Below are positions 9,062 through 18,077 of a DNA stretch of 64,000 nt, piece by piece. The stretch comes from DAOMFB01 sp963721385 (GTDB taxonomy: Bacteria > Acidobacteriota > Thermoanaerobaculia > UBA5066). The first letter of the stretch is position 1; every line of letters begins with the position of its first letter. The position numbers were made by a program, and so were the translations under genes. Under the pieces are notes generated by a model. It searched no databases, was not told the DNA's origin, and saw nothing but the letters and a program-made list of their open reading frames with translations. The DNA is taken from contig CAVRJB010000004.1 in NCBI GenBank assembly GCA_963721385.1, positions 62,001-126,000 of the forward strand, given 5' to 3'.

Positions 9062-9531
9062 CGCGGGGCGGCGGCGGCCGGCGGAAGAGCCGTGGTCTTG
9101 CGGTCGCACTGCTTCGCCCAGATCGTCGCGACGACGAGAAGGAGAATTCCGGCGAGCGCCGCGACGACCGCCGCCACCGGACGCGCCTTCCGCGTGGGCG
9201 GCAGCGAGAGCGTCTGGAGCAGGTGGCCGGATCCCGAAGCGCTCTTCTTGTCGGAGATCTCGAAGACCGCCTTCACCTCGCCGAAGCGGATGGCGTCGCC
9301 GTTCGACAGGAGCGTCTCGGTGACGCGTTTGCCGTTGACGAAGGTGCCGTTGATGCTGGAAAGGTCCTTGAGCATCCAGCCCGAAGCCGTCTGCTCGACG
9401 CAGGCATGCTTCCTCGACGCCGAGAGGCTGGAAAGAAGGACGTCGCAGTCGGCGTCTCGTCCGACGACGGCGCGCCCCGCGACTTCGTGCCGCGATCCGC
9501 CGCCGTCCGAAACGATGAGAAACGCGGGCAT
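9058..9531 (-). CDS. FHA-domain membrane protein
   Basis: The 157-residue protein starts directly with a forkhead-associated domain (about residues 5-93), a phosphothreonine-binding fold. GRDADCDV, SASRKHA and the DLSSINGTFVNG signature carry the conserved Gly-Arg, Ser-Arg-His and Asn-Gly residues. A proline/threonine-rich linker is followed by one membrane helix (about 112-132) and a short tail, so the domain is tethered to the membrane. It is a natural partner for Ser/Thr kinases such as the one encoded at 2427-5058, but this link is inference. It lies 18 bases downstream of the glycerate kinase gene and may be co-transcribed. Confidence 0.85.
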   Translation of the reverse strand: MPAFLIVSDGGGSRHEVAGRAVVGRDADCDVLLSSLSASRKHACVEQTASGWMLKDLSSINGTFVNGKRVTETLLSNGDAIRFGEVKAVFEISDKKSASGSGHLLQTLSLPPTRKARPVAAVVAALAGILLLVVATIWAKQCDRKTTALPPAAAAPR

Positions 9532-9549
9532 GGGTCTCGGAAGCCTATC

Positions 9550-10902
9550 TTAGACCGCGTCGGGGACCGCGTCCTCTCCGGGGGAGAGGACGAACGCCAC
9601 GTCGCCGACGTTCGTGCCGGTCGGGCCGGGCGCGAAATCGTCTCCGAGGAGTGCGAAAAAGGTCCCGCTGTCGTTCTGGAGGAGCGCGAGCGCCGGGTCG
9701 AGACCCCGGGCTTCGGCGCGCGCGAGCGTCGAGCCGTCCACGAACGCTCCCGCCGCATCGGCTTCGTTGTCGACGCCGTCGGTGCCGGCCACGAGCGCAC
9801 AGGCGCCCGGGACGCCCGCGAGCGGCCAGGCGGTGGCGAGGGCGAGTTCGCGGTTCCGGCCGCCATGTCCCTTCCCCTTCACCGTCACGGTCGTCTCGCC
9901 GCCGAAGATCGTGACCGTCGGACGGCGGGGGCCGGCGGCGCGTCGCCGGAGCGGCCCTGCCGTCGCGGCGGAGACGGCGAGGCGGCGCGCGGCGCTCCTC
10001 GCCTCTCCGGCGAGGAGCTCGGGAACGACGCGCGCCTCGACGCCAAGGCGGAGCGCCGTCAGGCGGGCGCCCTCCATCGCCGTCCGGATGTCCGCGAGGA
10101 GGACGCTCCAGCGGTTGCCCGTCGGGCGTGGCTGCGGCGGGAGCGCCCGGGAGAGAAAGGCGCGGACCGACGGGGAGACGAGAGGCGTCAGGCGATAACG
10201 CTCGAGGATCGCAAGGGCGGCCGCGCCGGTGGGCGGCATCCCGAGGGTCGGCCCCGAGGCGACGTGATGCCAGCCGTCGTCACCGAGGTCGGAGAGGACG
10301 AGCGTGACGATGTCGGCGGCGGCGGCGGTCGACGAAAGCCAGCCCGCTTTCACGCGCGAGAGGGCGCCGCGCACCGCGTTGATCTCCACGATCAGAGCGC
10401 CCGCTGCGGTCAATAGCGCTACCGTCCGCGCCTTTTCCTCGAGCGTGATCCCCTCCGCGGGAGCCGCCATGAGGGCCGAGCCGCCTCCCGAGAGGAGGAC
10501 GAGCAGGAGGTCGTCCTTTCCGAGGGACGCCGCGAGCCGGAGGGCGAGCGAGCCCGCCTCCAGGCTTCCGGCGTCGGGCTGGGGGTGGCCCGAGAGGACG
10601 AGGCGCCACGACGGCGGGAGGCCGGTCGACGGGGCGTTCGACGGCGAGATCACGAGGCCCGTGTCGACCCGCGAGCCGAGGGCTTCGTGGACGGCGCGGG
10701 CCATCGGGACGGCCGCCTTCCCGACCGCGAGGAGCGCGACGCGCGACGGCACGAAGACAAACTCGCGCCGGGCGGCCGACAACACCGAGCGGACCCAGAG
10801 GGCATCGCCGCGGCGCCCGAGGGCCTGGCGGATGAGCCGGCCCGGCTCGACGGAATCCACGGCAGCGCGGAAGAGCTCGGAGAGAAGATCGCGGGAATCC
10901 AG
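9550..10902 (-). CDS. Glycerate 2-kinase-type (GckA/TtuD) kinase
   Basis: About 450 residues of the glycerate kinase class found with MOFRL domains; it phosphorylates glycerate using ATP. Visible family features are AVGKAAVPMARAV, SGHPQPDAGS, LLSGGGSALM, the ATP-site stretch FGGETTVTV with KGKGHGGRNRELA, and the C-terminal GTDGVDNEADAAGA and NDSGTFF motifs. No ATG, GTG or TTG is available at a sensible place. The nearest upstream in-frame TTG would make the gene overlap the start of the divergent DUF883-like gene. I therefore place the start at a CTG (complement of 10900-10902) just before the conserved LSELFRAAVDSV region; the true start is uncertain. The FHA gene follows 18 bases downstream. 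Confidence 0.8.
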   Translation of the reverse strand: MDSRDLLSELFRAAVDSVEPGRLIRQALGRRGDALWVRSVLSAARREFVFVPSRVALLAVGKAAVPMARAVHEALGSRVDTGLVISPSNAPSTGLPPSWRLVLSGHPQPDAGSLEAGSLALRLAASLGKDDLLLVLLSGGGSALMAAPAEGITLEEKARTVALLTAAGALIVEINAVRGALSRVKAGWLSSTAAAADIVTLVLSDLGDDGWHHVASGPTLGMPPTGAAALAILERYRLTPLVSPSVRAFLSRALPPQPRPTGNRWSVLLADIRTAMEGARLTALRLGVEARVVPELLAGEARSAARRLAVSAATAGPLRRRAAGPRRPTVTIFGGETTVTVKGKGHGGRNRELALATAWPLAGVPGACALVAGTDGVDNEADAAGAFVDGSTLARAEARGLDPALALLQNDSGTFFALLGDDFAPGPTGTNVGDVAFVLSPGEDAVPDAV

Positions 10903-10986
10903 AACCTGCGATCTTATCGGAAGAAAGAGGGACGTATGATGGCGACGCGGCGCCGAGTCCGTGACAGCAACCGAAAGAGGTTTCCC

Positions 10987-11250
10987 ATGGGAAGAGACAT
11001 CCTGGGCACGATGCGCGAAGGGCTTCAAGACGCGGGCACCCGCGGCCAGAAAGCCGCCGAGGTGATTGCCGAGAGGGTCGAGGACGCTCTCGAGGACGCC
11101 GGCCGCGAGGGCCGGCGGATCCGGAAGGAGCTGTCGCGCCGCTGGAGGACCGTGGACCGCGCCGGGCGCGACAACGCCTTCATGATGGCGGTCGGCGCCC
11201 TCGGCATCGGCATCCTGATCGGCTGGCTCGTCGCGCGCGGCCGCGACTGA
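10987..11250 (+). CDS. Small DUF883/ElaB-YqjD-like membrane-anchored protein
   Basis: The 87-residue protein has a charged, heptad-like helix (about residues 5-60, rich in Glu, Arg and Ala). It ends in one C-terminal membrane helix with the small-residue pattern AVGALGIGILIGWLVAR and a short basic tail. This layout resembles the ElaB/YqjD/DUF883 group, tail-anchored inner-membrane proteins linked to stress and stationary phase in enterobacteria; the sequence match itself is weak. An AGAGG element six bases before the ATG at 10987 decides this start over an ATG 51 bases upstream. The gene is divergent from the glycerate kinase gene and 69 bases before the transporter gene. Confidence 0.6.
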   Translation: MGRDILGTMREGLQDAGTRGQKAAEVIAERVEDALEDAGREGRRIRKELSRRWRTVDRAGRDNAFMMAVGALGIGILIGWLVARGRD

Positions 11251-11319
11251 GGCTCGCGGGCGGTTGACGCCGCCCGCCGCGGCCCCGAAGATCCGCGGGA
11301 TCCCGTACAAGGAGGCCTG

Positions 11320-12609
11320 GTGGATCTCGCCGCCCGGTTCGCGGAACTGAAGTCCGGCTTCTCGAGAGCCTTCTGGATCGCGAACACGCTCGAGCTGTTC
11401 GAACGGTTCGCCTACTACGCCTCGAAGGCGGTCCTCGCGGTCTACATCGCGGACGGCATCGGCCTCGGGCCGACGACCGCCGGCCTCTTCGCCGGGAGCG
11501 TCTTCAACACGCTTCTCTACCTCCTCCCGCCGGTCGCCGGGACGGTCGTCGACCGCTTCGGGTTCAAGCGGAGCCTGATGGCGTGCTTCGCGATCTTCTC
11601 GGTCGGATACCTCCTCATCGGGCTCGCCGGGCTTCCCGCCGGCGCGCCCCTCGTCGCGGCGCTCGGAGGACCGAAGAGCTACACCCTCTTCGCGCTCGTC
11701 GTCGCGGCGGCCGGCGGCTCGCTCATCAAGCCGAGCATCGTCGGCACCGTGGCCCGGACGACGACGGAGGGGACGAAGGCGCTCGGGTACTCGATCTACT
11801 ACACGCTCGTGAACATCGGCGGCGCCGTCGGGCCGATCCTCGCGATCCCCGTCCGCGAGAACGTCGGGATCGCCTGGGTCCTCGTCATGTCCTCGGCGAC
11901 GACCTTCGTTCTCTTCTTCGCGACGTTCGTCTTTTTCAAGGAGCCGCCCCGTCCGGCCGACGCGGCGCCGCCCAAGTCGATGGGGGGCGTCCTCCTCGAC
12001 ATGCTGAAGGTCTTCCGGAACCTCCGCTTCGTCTCGTTCCTCGTCATCTTCTCGGGCTTCTGGATGATGTTCTGGCAGATCTTCTACTCGTTGCCGTTCT
12101 ACGTGCGCGACGTCCTGAAGTTCCCCCGCTTCGAGCTGATCGAGACGGTCGACGCGTGGACCATCATCCTCGTGACGATCCCGATCACCGCGCTCGCGAA
12201 AAAGCTGAAACCGATCCGTGCCATGACGATCGGCTTTCTTCTGGCCAGCGTCTCCTGGCTCGTGATGGCCGCCGTTCCGACCCTGGCGATGACGATCGCC
12301 GCCATCATGATCTTCGCCCTCGGCGAAGGGCTCCAGTCGCCGCGCTACTACGAGTACGTCGCCGACCTCGCTCCCAAGGAGCAGGTGGGGACCTACATGG
12401 GATTCGCGTTCCTGCCGATCGCGATCGGCACGTTCGTGGCGGGCGCCATCGCGGGGCCGCTCGTGGAGCGCTACGTGGACGGGTTCAAGAAGGGAACCGT
12501 CGCGCACCCGGAGTCGATGTGGCTCTGGGTGGCGGGGATCGGATTCGTCTCCACCGCGCTGATGCTCCTCTACGACCGGTTCGTGGCGCCGAAGGCGAAG
12601 CCGGCGTAG
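11320..12609 (+). CDS. POT/PTR-type major facilitator transporter
   Basis: A 429-residue polytopic membrane protein with about 12 helices. The first helix has the proton-coupling ExxER motif of proton-dependent oligopeptide transporters (E25-L-F-E28-R29 in NTLELFERFAYYA), and the pattern FALGEGLQSPRYYEYVADLAPKE in the second half supports the family. The likely substrates are di- or tripeptides or related compounds, but POT-like proteins also move nitrate, nucleosides and other solutes, so the substrate is not assigned. The start is a GTG at 11320 with AAGGAGG at 11309-11315. The downstream DUF2339 gene begins 43 bases later. Confidence 0.78.
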   Translation: MDLAARFAELKSGFSRAFWIANTLELFERFAYYASKAVLAVYIADGIGLGPTTAGLFAGSVFNTLLYLLPPVAGTVVDRFGFKRSLMACFAIFSVGYLLIGLAGLPAGAPLVAALGGPKSYTLFALVVAAAGGSLIKPSIVGTVARTTTEGTKALGYSIYYTLVNIGGAVGPILAIPVRENVGIAWVLVMSSATTFVLFFATFVFFKEPPRPADAAPPKSMGGVLLDMLKVFRNLRFVSFLVIFSGFWMMFWQIFYSLPFYVRDVLKFPRFELIETVDAWTIILVTIPITALAKKLKPIRAMTIGFLLASVSWLVMAAVPTLAMTIAAIMIFALGEGLQSPRYYEYVADLAPKEQVGTYMGFAFLPIAIGTFVAGAIAGPLVERYVDGFKKGTVAHPESMWLWVAGIGFVSTALMLLYDRFVAPKAKPA

Positions 12610-12652
12610 GGGAGAATAGCGTCGGCCGCGGGGGACGGCCGGGAGGGACCGG

Positions 12653-15600
12653 ATGTACGCAGGCGTCCTCGTCGCACTCGTCCTCCTGGCGCTCCTCGTC
12701 CTTCCGATCGTCTTCTCCCTGAACGCTCTCTCGCGGTCCCGCCGACTGGAGGCGGAGCTCGCCGCGCTTCGCGCAGCTCTCGACTCGCTCCGCGAGCGGC
12801 TGTACGAGCAGAAAAAGGAAGCACGGACGCCGGCGGCGGCCGCGGAACCCGAGCCTGTCCGGTCGGCGCCCGCTGTTTCCCCGAAGGAAGCTCCGCCCGC
12901 GCCGGCGGCACCGCCCATCGCCTTCGCGCCTCCGGTCGGGCCCGCTGCACCGGCGGCCCCGCCGGCCCCGCTCGCGCCGACCGCTCCTGCGGTAGCCGCC
13001 GCCTCCCAGGCGCCTCCGGCTTCGCCCGTGCCGGTCCCGCCCCGGGCGGCGTCGCCGGAGCCGCCGGTGCCGTTCGGAGGCGTCGTGGCCCCGCCGAGGA
13101 CGTTGAAGCCCGACGGCGGGCCTGTCGACTGGGAGGGCTTCGTCGGCGTCCGCCTCTTCTCGTGGATCGCCGCGGTCTTCCTCGTGATCGGGGCGGTCTT
13201 CTTTCTCCGCTATTCCATTGAACGGGGCTGGCTCTCCGCGCCTGTCCGGATGGCGCTCGGCCTCCTCGTCGGGACCGGCCTCCTCGTTCTCTGCGAGTGG
13301 AAGGCGGCGCGGCGCTACGCCGTGACGGCGAACGCGCTCGACGGCGCGGGAATCGCGATCCTCTTCTCGACGTTCTTCGCGTCGCACGCGCTCTGGCATC
13401 TCGTCGGAACGGTGCCGGCTTTCGTCCTGATGGCGCTGGTGACGGCCGTCGCCGTCGCCCTTTCGATCCGGCGCGACTCGCTCTTCATCGCGCTCCTCGG
13501 TCTCATCGGCGGCTTCGCGACACCGGCCCTCCTCTCCACGGGGGAAGACCGTCCGTTCGGCCTCTTCGGCTACCTGCTCCTCCTGAACGCGGGCCTCGCC
13601 TGGGTGGCGTACCGGAAGCGCTGGGCGTTCCTGTCGATCCTGAGCCTCGTCTTCACGGTCCTCTACCAGTGGGGTTGGGTGGCGAAGTTCCTGACCGGCG
13701 AGAAGCTCGGCCTCGCGGCCGGCATCTTCCTCGTCTTCCCCGTCCTTTCGGTCCTCGCGCTCTTCCTCCTGCCGAGGGAAAAGGAGGAGACGTCGGGCTC
13801 TCCGTTCGGCTGGACGGCTGCGGCCAGCGCCGCGCTCCCGCTCCTCTTCGCGCTCTTCGTCGCCTCGGTCCCGGCCTACGGCGCGCGGTGGCCGCTCCTT
13901 TTCGGGTTCCTCTTCCTCGTCGCGCTCGGCCTTGCGGCCCTCGCGGCCGTGCGGGGACCGGAGGAGCTGCACGTCCTCGGCGGCGTCGCGACACTGGCGG
14001 TCTTTGCGACGTGGCTCGTTCGAACTTCCCACCGGCCGCCGCTCGGAGCCGTCATCGGCGTCACCGCCGCGTTCTTACTCCTCTACCTCTTCGCGGGGCG
14101 GGTGGCGAGGCGCGCCGGCCGGCCGTTCGGCCCGGCCGGCGTGTCGGCCTCGTATGTCGCGCCGATCCTCCTCTTCGTCTTCCCGGTCCTCGCGGGGATC
14201 GATCCCGCGTCGGCGGCTCCCTTACCTCTTTTCGGCCCGCTCCTTGGCCTTGCCGCCGTCGTGGCGGTCGTGGCGGAGCTCGAGGAGAGACCGTCACTTC
14301 ACCTCGCGGCGGCGCCTTTCGTCGTGGGGGCGGAAGTCGTCTGGCTCGTCGAGCGGCTCGTGCCGGCGAACCTCCTCGCCGGCCTCTCGGTCTTCGCCGT
14401 CTTCGGCCTCTTCTACATGGCGGTCCCAGCCGCGGCGCGAAGGTGGAAATTGGACGGAGGCGAGTCGGGACCGGTCGGCGCCCTCGCACTGTCGGGGCAG
14501 GTGCTCCTTGTCGGCGTCGCGCTCAGGTCCGTGCTCACGGCGGCGCCGGCGCCCCTGCTCGGGATCCTCGCCCTGCTGACCGTGGCCGGAAGCCTGGTGG
14601 CGATCTACCTCCGGGAGACGGCGCTCCGGACGGCGGTTCTCGGGATCTCGCAGGTCGTTCTCCTAGTCTTCGAGCTCGGCGCGCCGGAGGCCCCCGGGCC
14701 GCAAGTGGCGGTCGTGTCGGCGGTCGCGGTCGCTCTCTGGGGCGCCGGGCTCTTTGCCGTGTCACGAGAGAAGGAGACCGGGTTCCCGGCCCTCGTCGGC
14801 CTCTTTCTCGCGCAGGCCGTCGCGATTGCGGCCACGATCGGCAAGGCCGCTCCGCCGATCGGCGTCCTCCTCGCCGCGCAGGTCGTCGCGGTCGGGGCGA
14901 TGCTCGCGATCGCGTGGCGGACGGGCTGGCACGTCGTCGCGGTCCTCGCGGCGGCCTCCTCGGCACTCGCGGCGTTCGTTTTCCAGGCGGGGGGGGCGAC
15001 GCGATCGCATTTCCGGGAGGACCTCCTCTTCGCCGGGACCCTCTTCGCGCTTCTTCTCCTCTACCCGCTCCTCCTCGGAAGGCGCGCCGGGAAGGAGCGC
15101 GAGCCGTACCTTGCGGCGGTTCTCGCAAGCGCCGCCTTCTTCTTCCTCGCGCGGAAGAGCTTCCTCGACGCCGGCTGGGACGGCGTCATCGGCCTCCTGC
15201 CGGTCGGCGAGGCGGTGCTCCTCGCAGTCCTCCTCATCCGGCTGCTCCGCCTCGGCATCCCGCCCTCCGAGGACGCCTCCCGGCTGGCACTCGTGGCGGG
15301 GGCGATCCTCGCCTTCGTCGCGGTGGCGATCCCGCTTCAACTCCACGACGAGTGGATCACGATCGGGTGGGCCCTCCTCGCGGCGTCGCTCACCTGGCTC
15401 TACACGCGAATTCCGCACGGCGGGCTCGTCGCCACGGCGGCCGGCCTCTTCGTCGCGGTCTTCGCCCGCCTCGCGTTCAACCCGGCGGTGCTCACGTACC
15501 ACGCCCGGGCGGCGACGCCGATCTGGAACTGGTACCTCTACACCTATCTCGTGCCGGCAGCGGCCTTCTTCGGCGGAGCCTGGCTCCTGTCGCGGGCGAA

Positions 15601-16024
15601 AGAGACGCCGTCCCCGACGGTCGGGCCGCTCCTGACGGGCCTCCGGCGGCTGCTCCCGGCGGGGGGCACGGTCCTCCTCTTCCTCCTCCTGAACATCGAG
15701 ATCGCCGATTACTTCTCGACGGGGCCGGCGCCGACGTTCCGGTTCCTCTCGGCGGCGCTCGCCGAGGGGCTGAGTTACACGCTGGGGTGGGCGGTTTTCG
15801 CCCTGGCTCTTCTCGTCGCCGGGATCGTCCTCTCGGCTCGCTCGGCGCGGATCGCCGCCGTCGTCCTACTTCTCGTCACCGTCTTCAAGTGCTTCCTCTT
15901 CGACCTCTCGCGCCTCGGCGGGCTCTACCGCGTCGGATCGTTCGTCGGCCTCGCGGCCTCGCTGGCGGCCGTGGCGCTCCTCCTCCAGCGCTTCGTCCTC
16001 GGGAGCCGGAAGGAGGCCGCATGA
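12653..16024 (+). CDS. DUF2339 large polytopic membrane protein
   Basis: An 1123-residue protein: an N-terminal membrane helix (about 4-22), a short coiled coil (about 27-56) and a Pro/Ala-rich linker (about 60-150). Roughly 25 or more hydrophobic segments follow, starting after the DUF2339 signature WEGFVGVRLFSWIAAVFLVIG. The family function is unknown. The gene ends in an ATGA overlap with the DUF3999 gene, a pairing that is also known from other bacteria, so the two proteins probably act together in the envelope. GGGAGGGACC just before the ATG at 12653 is a plausible ribosome-binding site. Confidence 0.85.
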   Translation: MYAGVLVALVLLALLVLPIVFSLNALSRSRRLEAELAALRAALDSLRERLYEQKKEARTPAAAAEPEPVRSAPAVSPKEAPPAPAAPPIAFAPPVGPAAPAAPPAPLAPTAPAVAAASQAPPASPVPVPPRAASPEPPVPFGGVVAPPRTLKPDGGPVDWEGFVGVRLFSWIAAVFLVIGAVFFLRYSIERGWLSAPVRMALGLLVGTGLLVLCEWKAARRYAVTANALDGAGIAILFSTFFASHALWHLVGTVPAFVLMALVTAVAVALSIRRDSLFIALLGLIGGFATPALLSTGEDRPFGLFGYLLLLNAGLAWVAYRKRWAFLSILSLVFTVLYQWGWVAKFLTGEKLGLAAGIFLVFPVLSVLALFLLPREKEETSGSPFGWTAAASAALPLLFALFVASVPAYGARWPLLFGFLFLVALGLAALAAVRGPEELHVLGGVATLAVFATWLVRTSHRPPLGAVIGVTAAFLLLYLFAGRVARRAGRPFGPAGVSASYVAPILLFVFPVLAGIDPASAAPLPLFGPLLGLAAVVAVVAELEERPSLHLAAAPFVVGAEVVWLVERLVPANLLAGLSVFAVFGLFYMAVPAAARRWKLDGGESGPVGALALSGQVLLVGVALRSVLTAAPAPLLGILALLTVAGSLVAIYLRETALRTAVLGISQVVLLVFELGAPEAPGPQVAVVSAVAVALWGAGLFAVSREKETGFPALVGLFLAQAVAIAATIGKAAPPIGVLLAAQVVAVGAMLAIAWRTGWHVVAVLAAASSALAAFVFQAGGATRSHFREDLLFAGTLFALLLLYPLLLGRRAGKEREPYLAAVLASAAFFFLARKSFLDAGWDGVIGLLPVGEAVLLAVLLIRLLRLGIPPSEDASRLALVAGAILAFVAVAIPLQLHDEWITIGWALLAASLTWLYTRIPHGGLVATAAGLFVAVFARLAFNPAVLTYHARAATPIWNWYLYTYLVPAAAFFGGAWLLSRAKETPSPTVGPLLTGLRRLLPAGGTVLLFLLLNIEIADYFSTGPAPTFRFLSAALAEGLSYTLGWAVFALALLVAGIVLSARSARIAAVVLLLVTVFKCFLFDLSRLGGLYRVGSFVGLAASLAAVALLLQRFVLGSRKEAA

Positions 16025-18057
16025 GACCTCGTCGCGCCGTCCTCGGGCTCGCCGTTGCGGTCGTTTTCGCGTCAGCGGCCGCCGCACGCGATGCGGAGGC
16101 GCCGTCGCGCTTCGAACGGCCGCTCTTGCCTGCAGGGCCCGGCGCGAACCGCGCCGCCGTCGACGTGCCCCTCCTCGCGGAGGCGTCGCCGATGCGCTAC
16201 GCCAGGGTCCTCGCCGGCGGACCCGCCTTTCCGGCCTGGCAGGGAGGGCTCGAGGACCTGCGGCTCTTCACGGCGTCGGGCCGGGAGGTCCCGTACCTCC
16301 TCCTGCCGCCTCCCGTCCGGGAGGAACGCTGGGAAGCGGCCTCCCTTCTACCCATCCCCGCAACGAAGGCATCGAGCGGGTTCGAGGCGGAGCTGAAGGC
16401 CCCTCGAACGATCGGCCGTGTGAGGTTCGAGGGGCTCCCCAGGCCTTTCCTGAAACGTTTTCGCCTCGAAGGGAGCGGCGACCGATCGCGTTGGACGGTC
16501 CTCGTCCCGGAGGGGACGCTCTTCGATCTCCCGGACGAAAAGCTCCGCCGCGTCGAGGCGTCCTTCCCTCCGGGAGAATTCCGGTATTTGAGGGTCGCCT
16601 GGGACGACCGGATGAGCGGGCGCGTCCCATTGCCCGAGAGCGTCTCGGTCCGGGTGGAGGAAGCGTCGACGCCATTTCCGGCGGAACGAACGTCCATCGC
16701 GTTCTCAAAGGCGTCCAGCGAGCCGGGGAAGAGCCGGTATCACCTGAAGCTCCCCGGTGCCCGCCTGCCCGTCGTCGCGCTGGAGCTCGGCGTCGGGCCT
16801 GGTCACCTTCTGCGTGACGCGAAGGTGACGGAGCCGCGGCTCGCCGGGGGAGAGGTCCTGCCTCACCTGCTCGGAGCCGCGACGCTGCGGCAGACGACCC
16901 GCGAGGCGGGAACGGCGTCCGACCTCCGGATCCCGGTCGACTTCCCGTCGGGACCGGACCTCGACCTCGTGGTCTCCGACGGCGACAATCCGCCGCTCGA
17001 CCTCCGATCGGTGGAGGCCGTCTTCGCGCCGCTCCCGGCGATCTGGTTCGAAGCTCCCTCGGCCGAACCGCTCGTCGCCCGGTTCGGAAACCCGGCGCTG
17101 GCGTCGCCCCGCTACGATCTCGAGGCCGCACGCGACGCCGCGGGACGCACGCCGGCGGCCGAGGCTCGCTGGGGGGCCGTGCGGGAAATCTCGGGCGGAG
17201 GGACGCCCGCTCCCGTTTCGCCTCTTCCGGAGTTCGGCGCGGCGGTCGATCGTGCCCGCTTCGAGCGCCTCCGGACGATCCTCTCCGTGAAAAACGGGCT
17301 GAACGCGGTGCCGCTCGACGCGGCGGTCCTCGCCCACGGGACGCTCGCGTCCCTCCGGATCGCCGACGGGCAGGGACGACAGGTGCCGTACCTCCTGGAA
17401 AGGCGCGAGGAGCCTCTGTCCCTGGAGCTCGGAGCGCCCGAGCGAAGCGGGAAGGAAGGCGAGCCGCGGCGCGTCTCGTCCTACCGCGTCACGCTCGGCC
17501 TCGCGGGTCTCCCGGCCTCCCGGCTCGTCCTCACGACGCCCGCCCGCGTGTTCGAGCGGCCGATCACCGTGACCGTCACGAGACGGGACGCGGGGAGGCG
17601 GGAGGAACGGGTCGAGGCGCTCGCGAAAGCGGTCTGGCGCCATGCGGACCCCGACACGGCGGCGCCCCCCCTGGTGCTCGACTTGCCGGCCCTCGACGTC
17701 GCCGCCGTGACGCTCTCGGTCGACGAGGGAGACAACAGCCCGCTGCCGCTGCTTCCGTCCCGGCTCCTCCTCCCGTCGTACCGCCTGCGTTTCTACGCGG
17801 CGTCGGACGAGGTCCGGACGCTCCTCTACGGCGAGCCGTCCCTCGAGCCTCCCCGCTACGACCTCGCACTCCTCGCCCCGCGGCTCGTCGGCGTGTCGTC
17901 GAACGACGCGTCGCTCGGGCCGGAGAGCGACCACGCGGTTCCGGCGGCGGGCGCGCGCGGCCGGACGCTTTTCTGGGGAATCCTCGTAGCGGCGGTTCTG
18001 GCGCTCCTCGTCCTCCTGGGACGGCTCCTCCGACCCGGCGAGAGGCCGCCCGCCTGA
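16021..18057 (+). CDS. DUF3999-family exported protein
   Basis: A 678-residue protein with a signal peptide (residues 1-22, ending AAARD), a large extracytoplasmic beta-rich region and one C-terminal membrane helix (about 646-667) followed by a short basic tail. Repeated stretches such as LRLFTASGREVPYLL and LRIADGQGRQVPYLLERREE indicate an internal duplication of a beta-sandwich unit, typical of DUF3999. It overlaps the DUF2339 stop by four bases (ATGA), which implies translational coupling and a shared role. No enzymatic motif is visible. It ends convergently 16 bases from the stop of a large secreted protein gene. Confidence 0.8.
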   Translation: MRPRRAVLGLAVAVVFASAAAARDAEAPSRFERPLLPAGPGANRAAVDVPLLAEASPMRYARVLAGGPAFPAWQGGLEDLRLFTASGREVPYLLLPPPVREERWEAASLLPIPATKASSGFEAELKAPRTIGRVRFEGLPRPFLKRFRLEGSGDRSRWTVLVPEGTLFDLPDEKLRRVEASFPPGEFRYLRVAWDDRMSGRVPLPESVSVRVEEASTPFPAERTSIAFSKASSEPGKSRYHLKLPGARLPVVALELGVGPGHLLRDAKVTEPRLAGGEVLPHLLGAATLRQTTREAGTASDLRIPVDFPSGPDLDLVVSDGDNPPLDLRSVEAVFAPLPAIWFEAPSAEPLVARFGNPALASPRYDLEAARDAAGRTPAAEARWGAVREISGGGTPAPVSPLPEFGAAVDRARFERLRTILSVKNGLNAVPLDAAVLAHGTLASLRIADGQGRQVPYLLERREEPLSLELGAPERSGKEGEPRRVSSYRVTLGLAGLPASRLVLTTPARVFERPITVTVTRRDAGRREERVEALAKAVWRHADPDTAAPPLVLDLPALDVAAVTLSVDEGDNSPLPLLPSRLLLPSYRLRFYAASDEVRTLLYGEPSLEPPRYDLALLAPRLVGVSSNDASLGPESDHAVPAAGARGRTLFWGILVAAVLALLVLLGRLLRPGERPPA

Positions 18058-18077
18058 GGCGGAGGCCTCCCCCTCAG
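18054..18077. terminator. 24-base palindrome spanning two convergent stop codons
   Basis: CTGAGG (18054-18059) pairs with CCTCAG (18072-18077), and the inner GGAGG-CCTCC pairs as well. Only the C-C pair at 18060/18071 is mismatched. The stop of the DUF3999 gene (18055-18057) and of the opposing gene (18074-18076) both lie in the arms. It is a candidate bidirectional terminator; no U-tract is present. Confidence 0.5.

Noticed and set aside
10903..12918. Upstream extension of the glycerate kinase frame to 12918
   Set aside because: It would run through the DUF883-like and transporter genes on the other strand; the extra residues have no family similarity.
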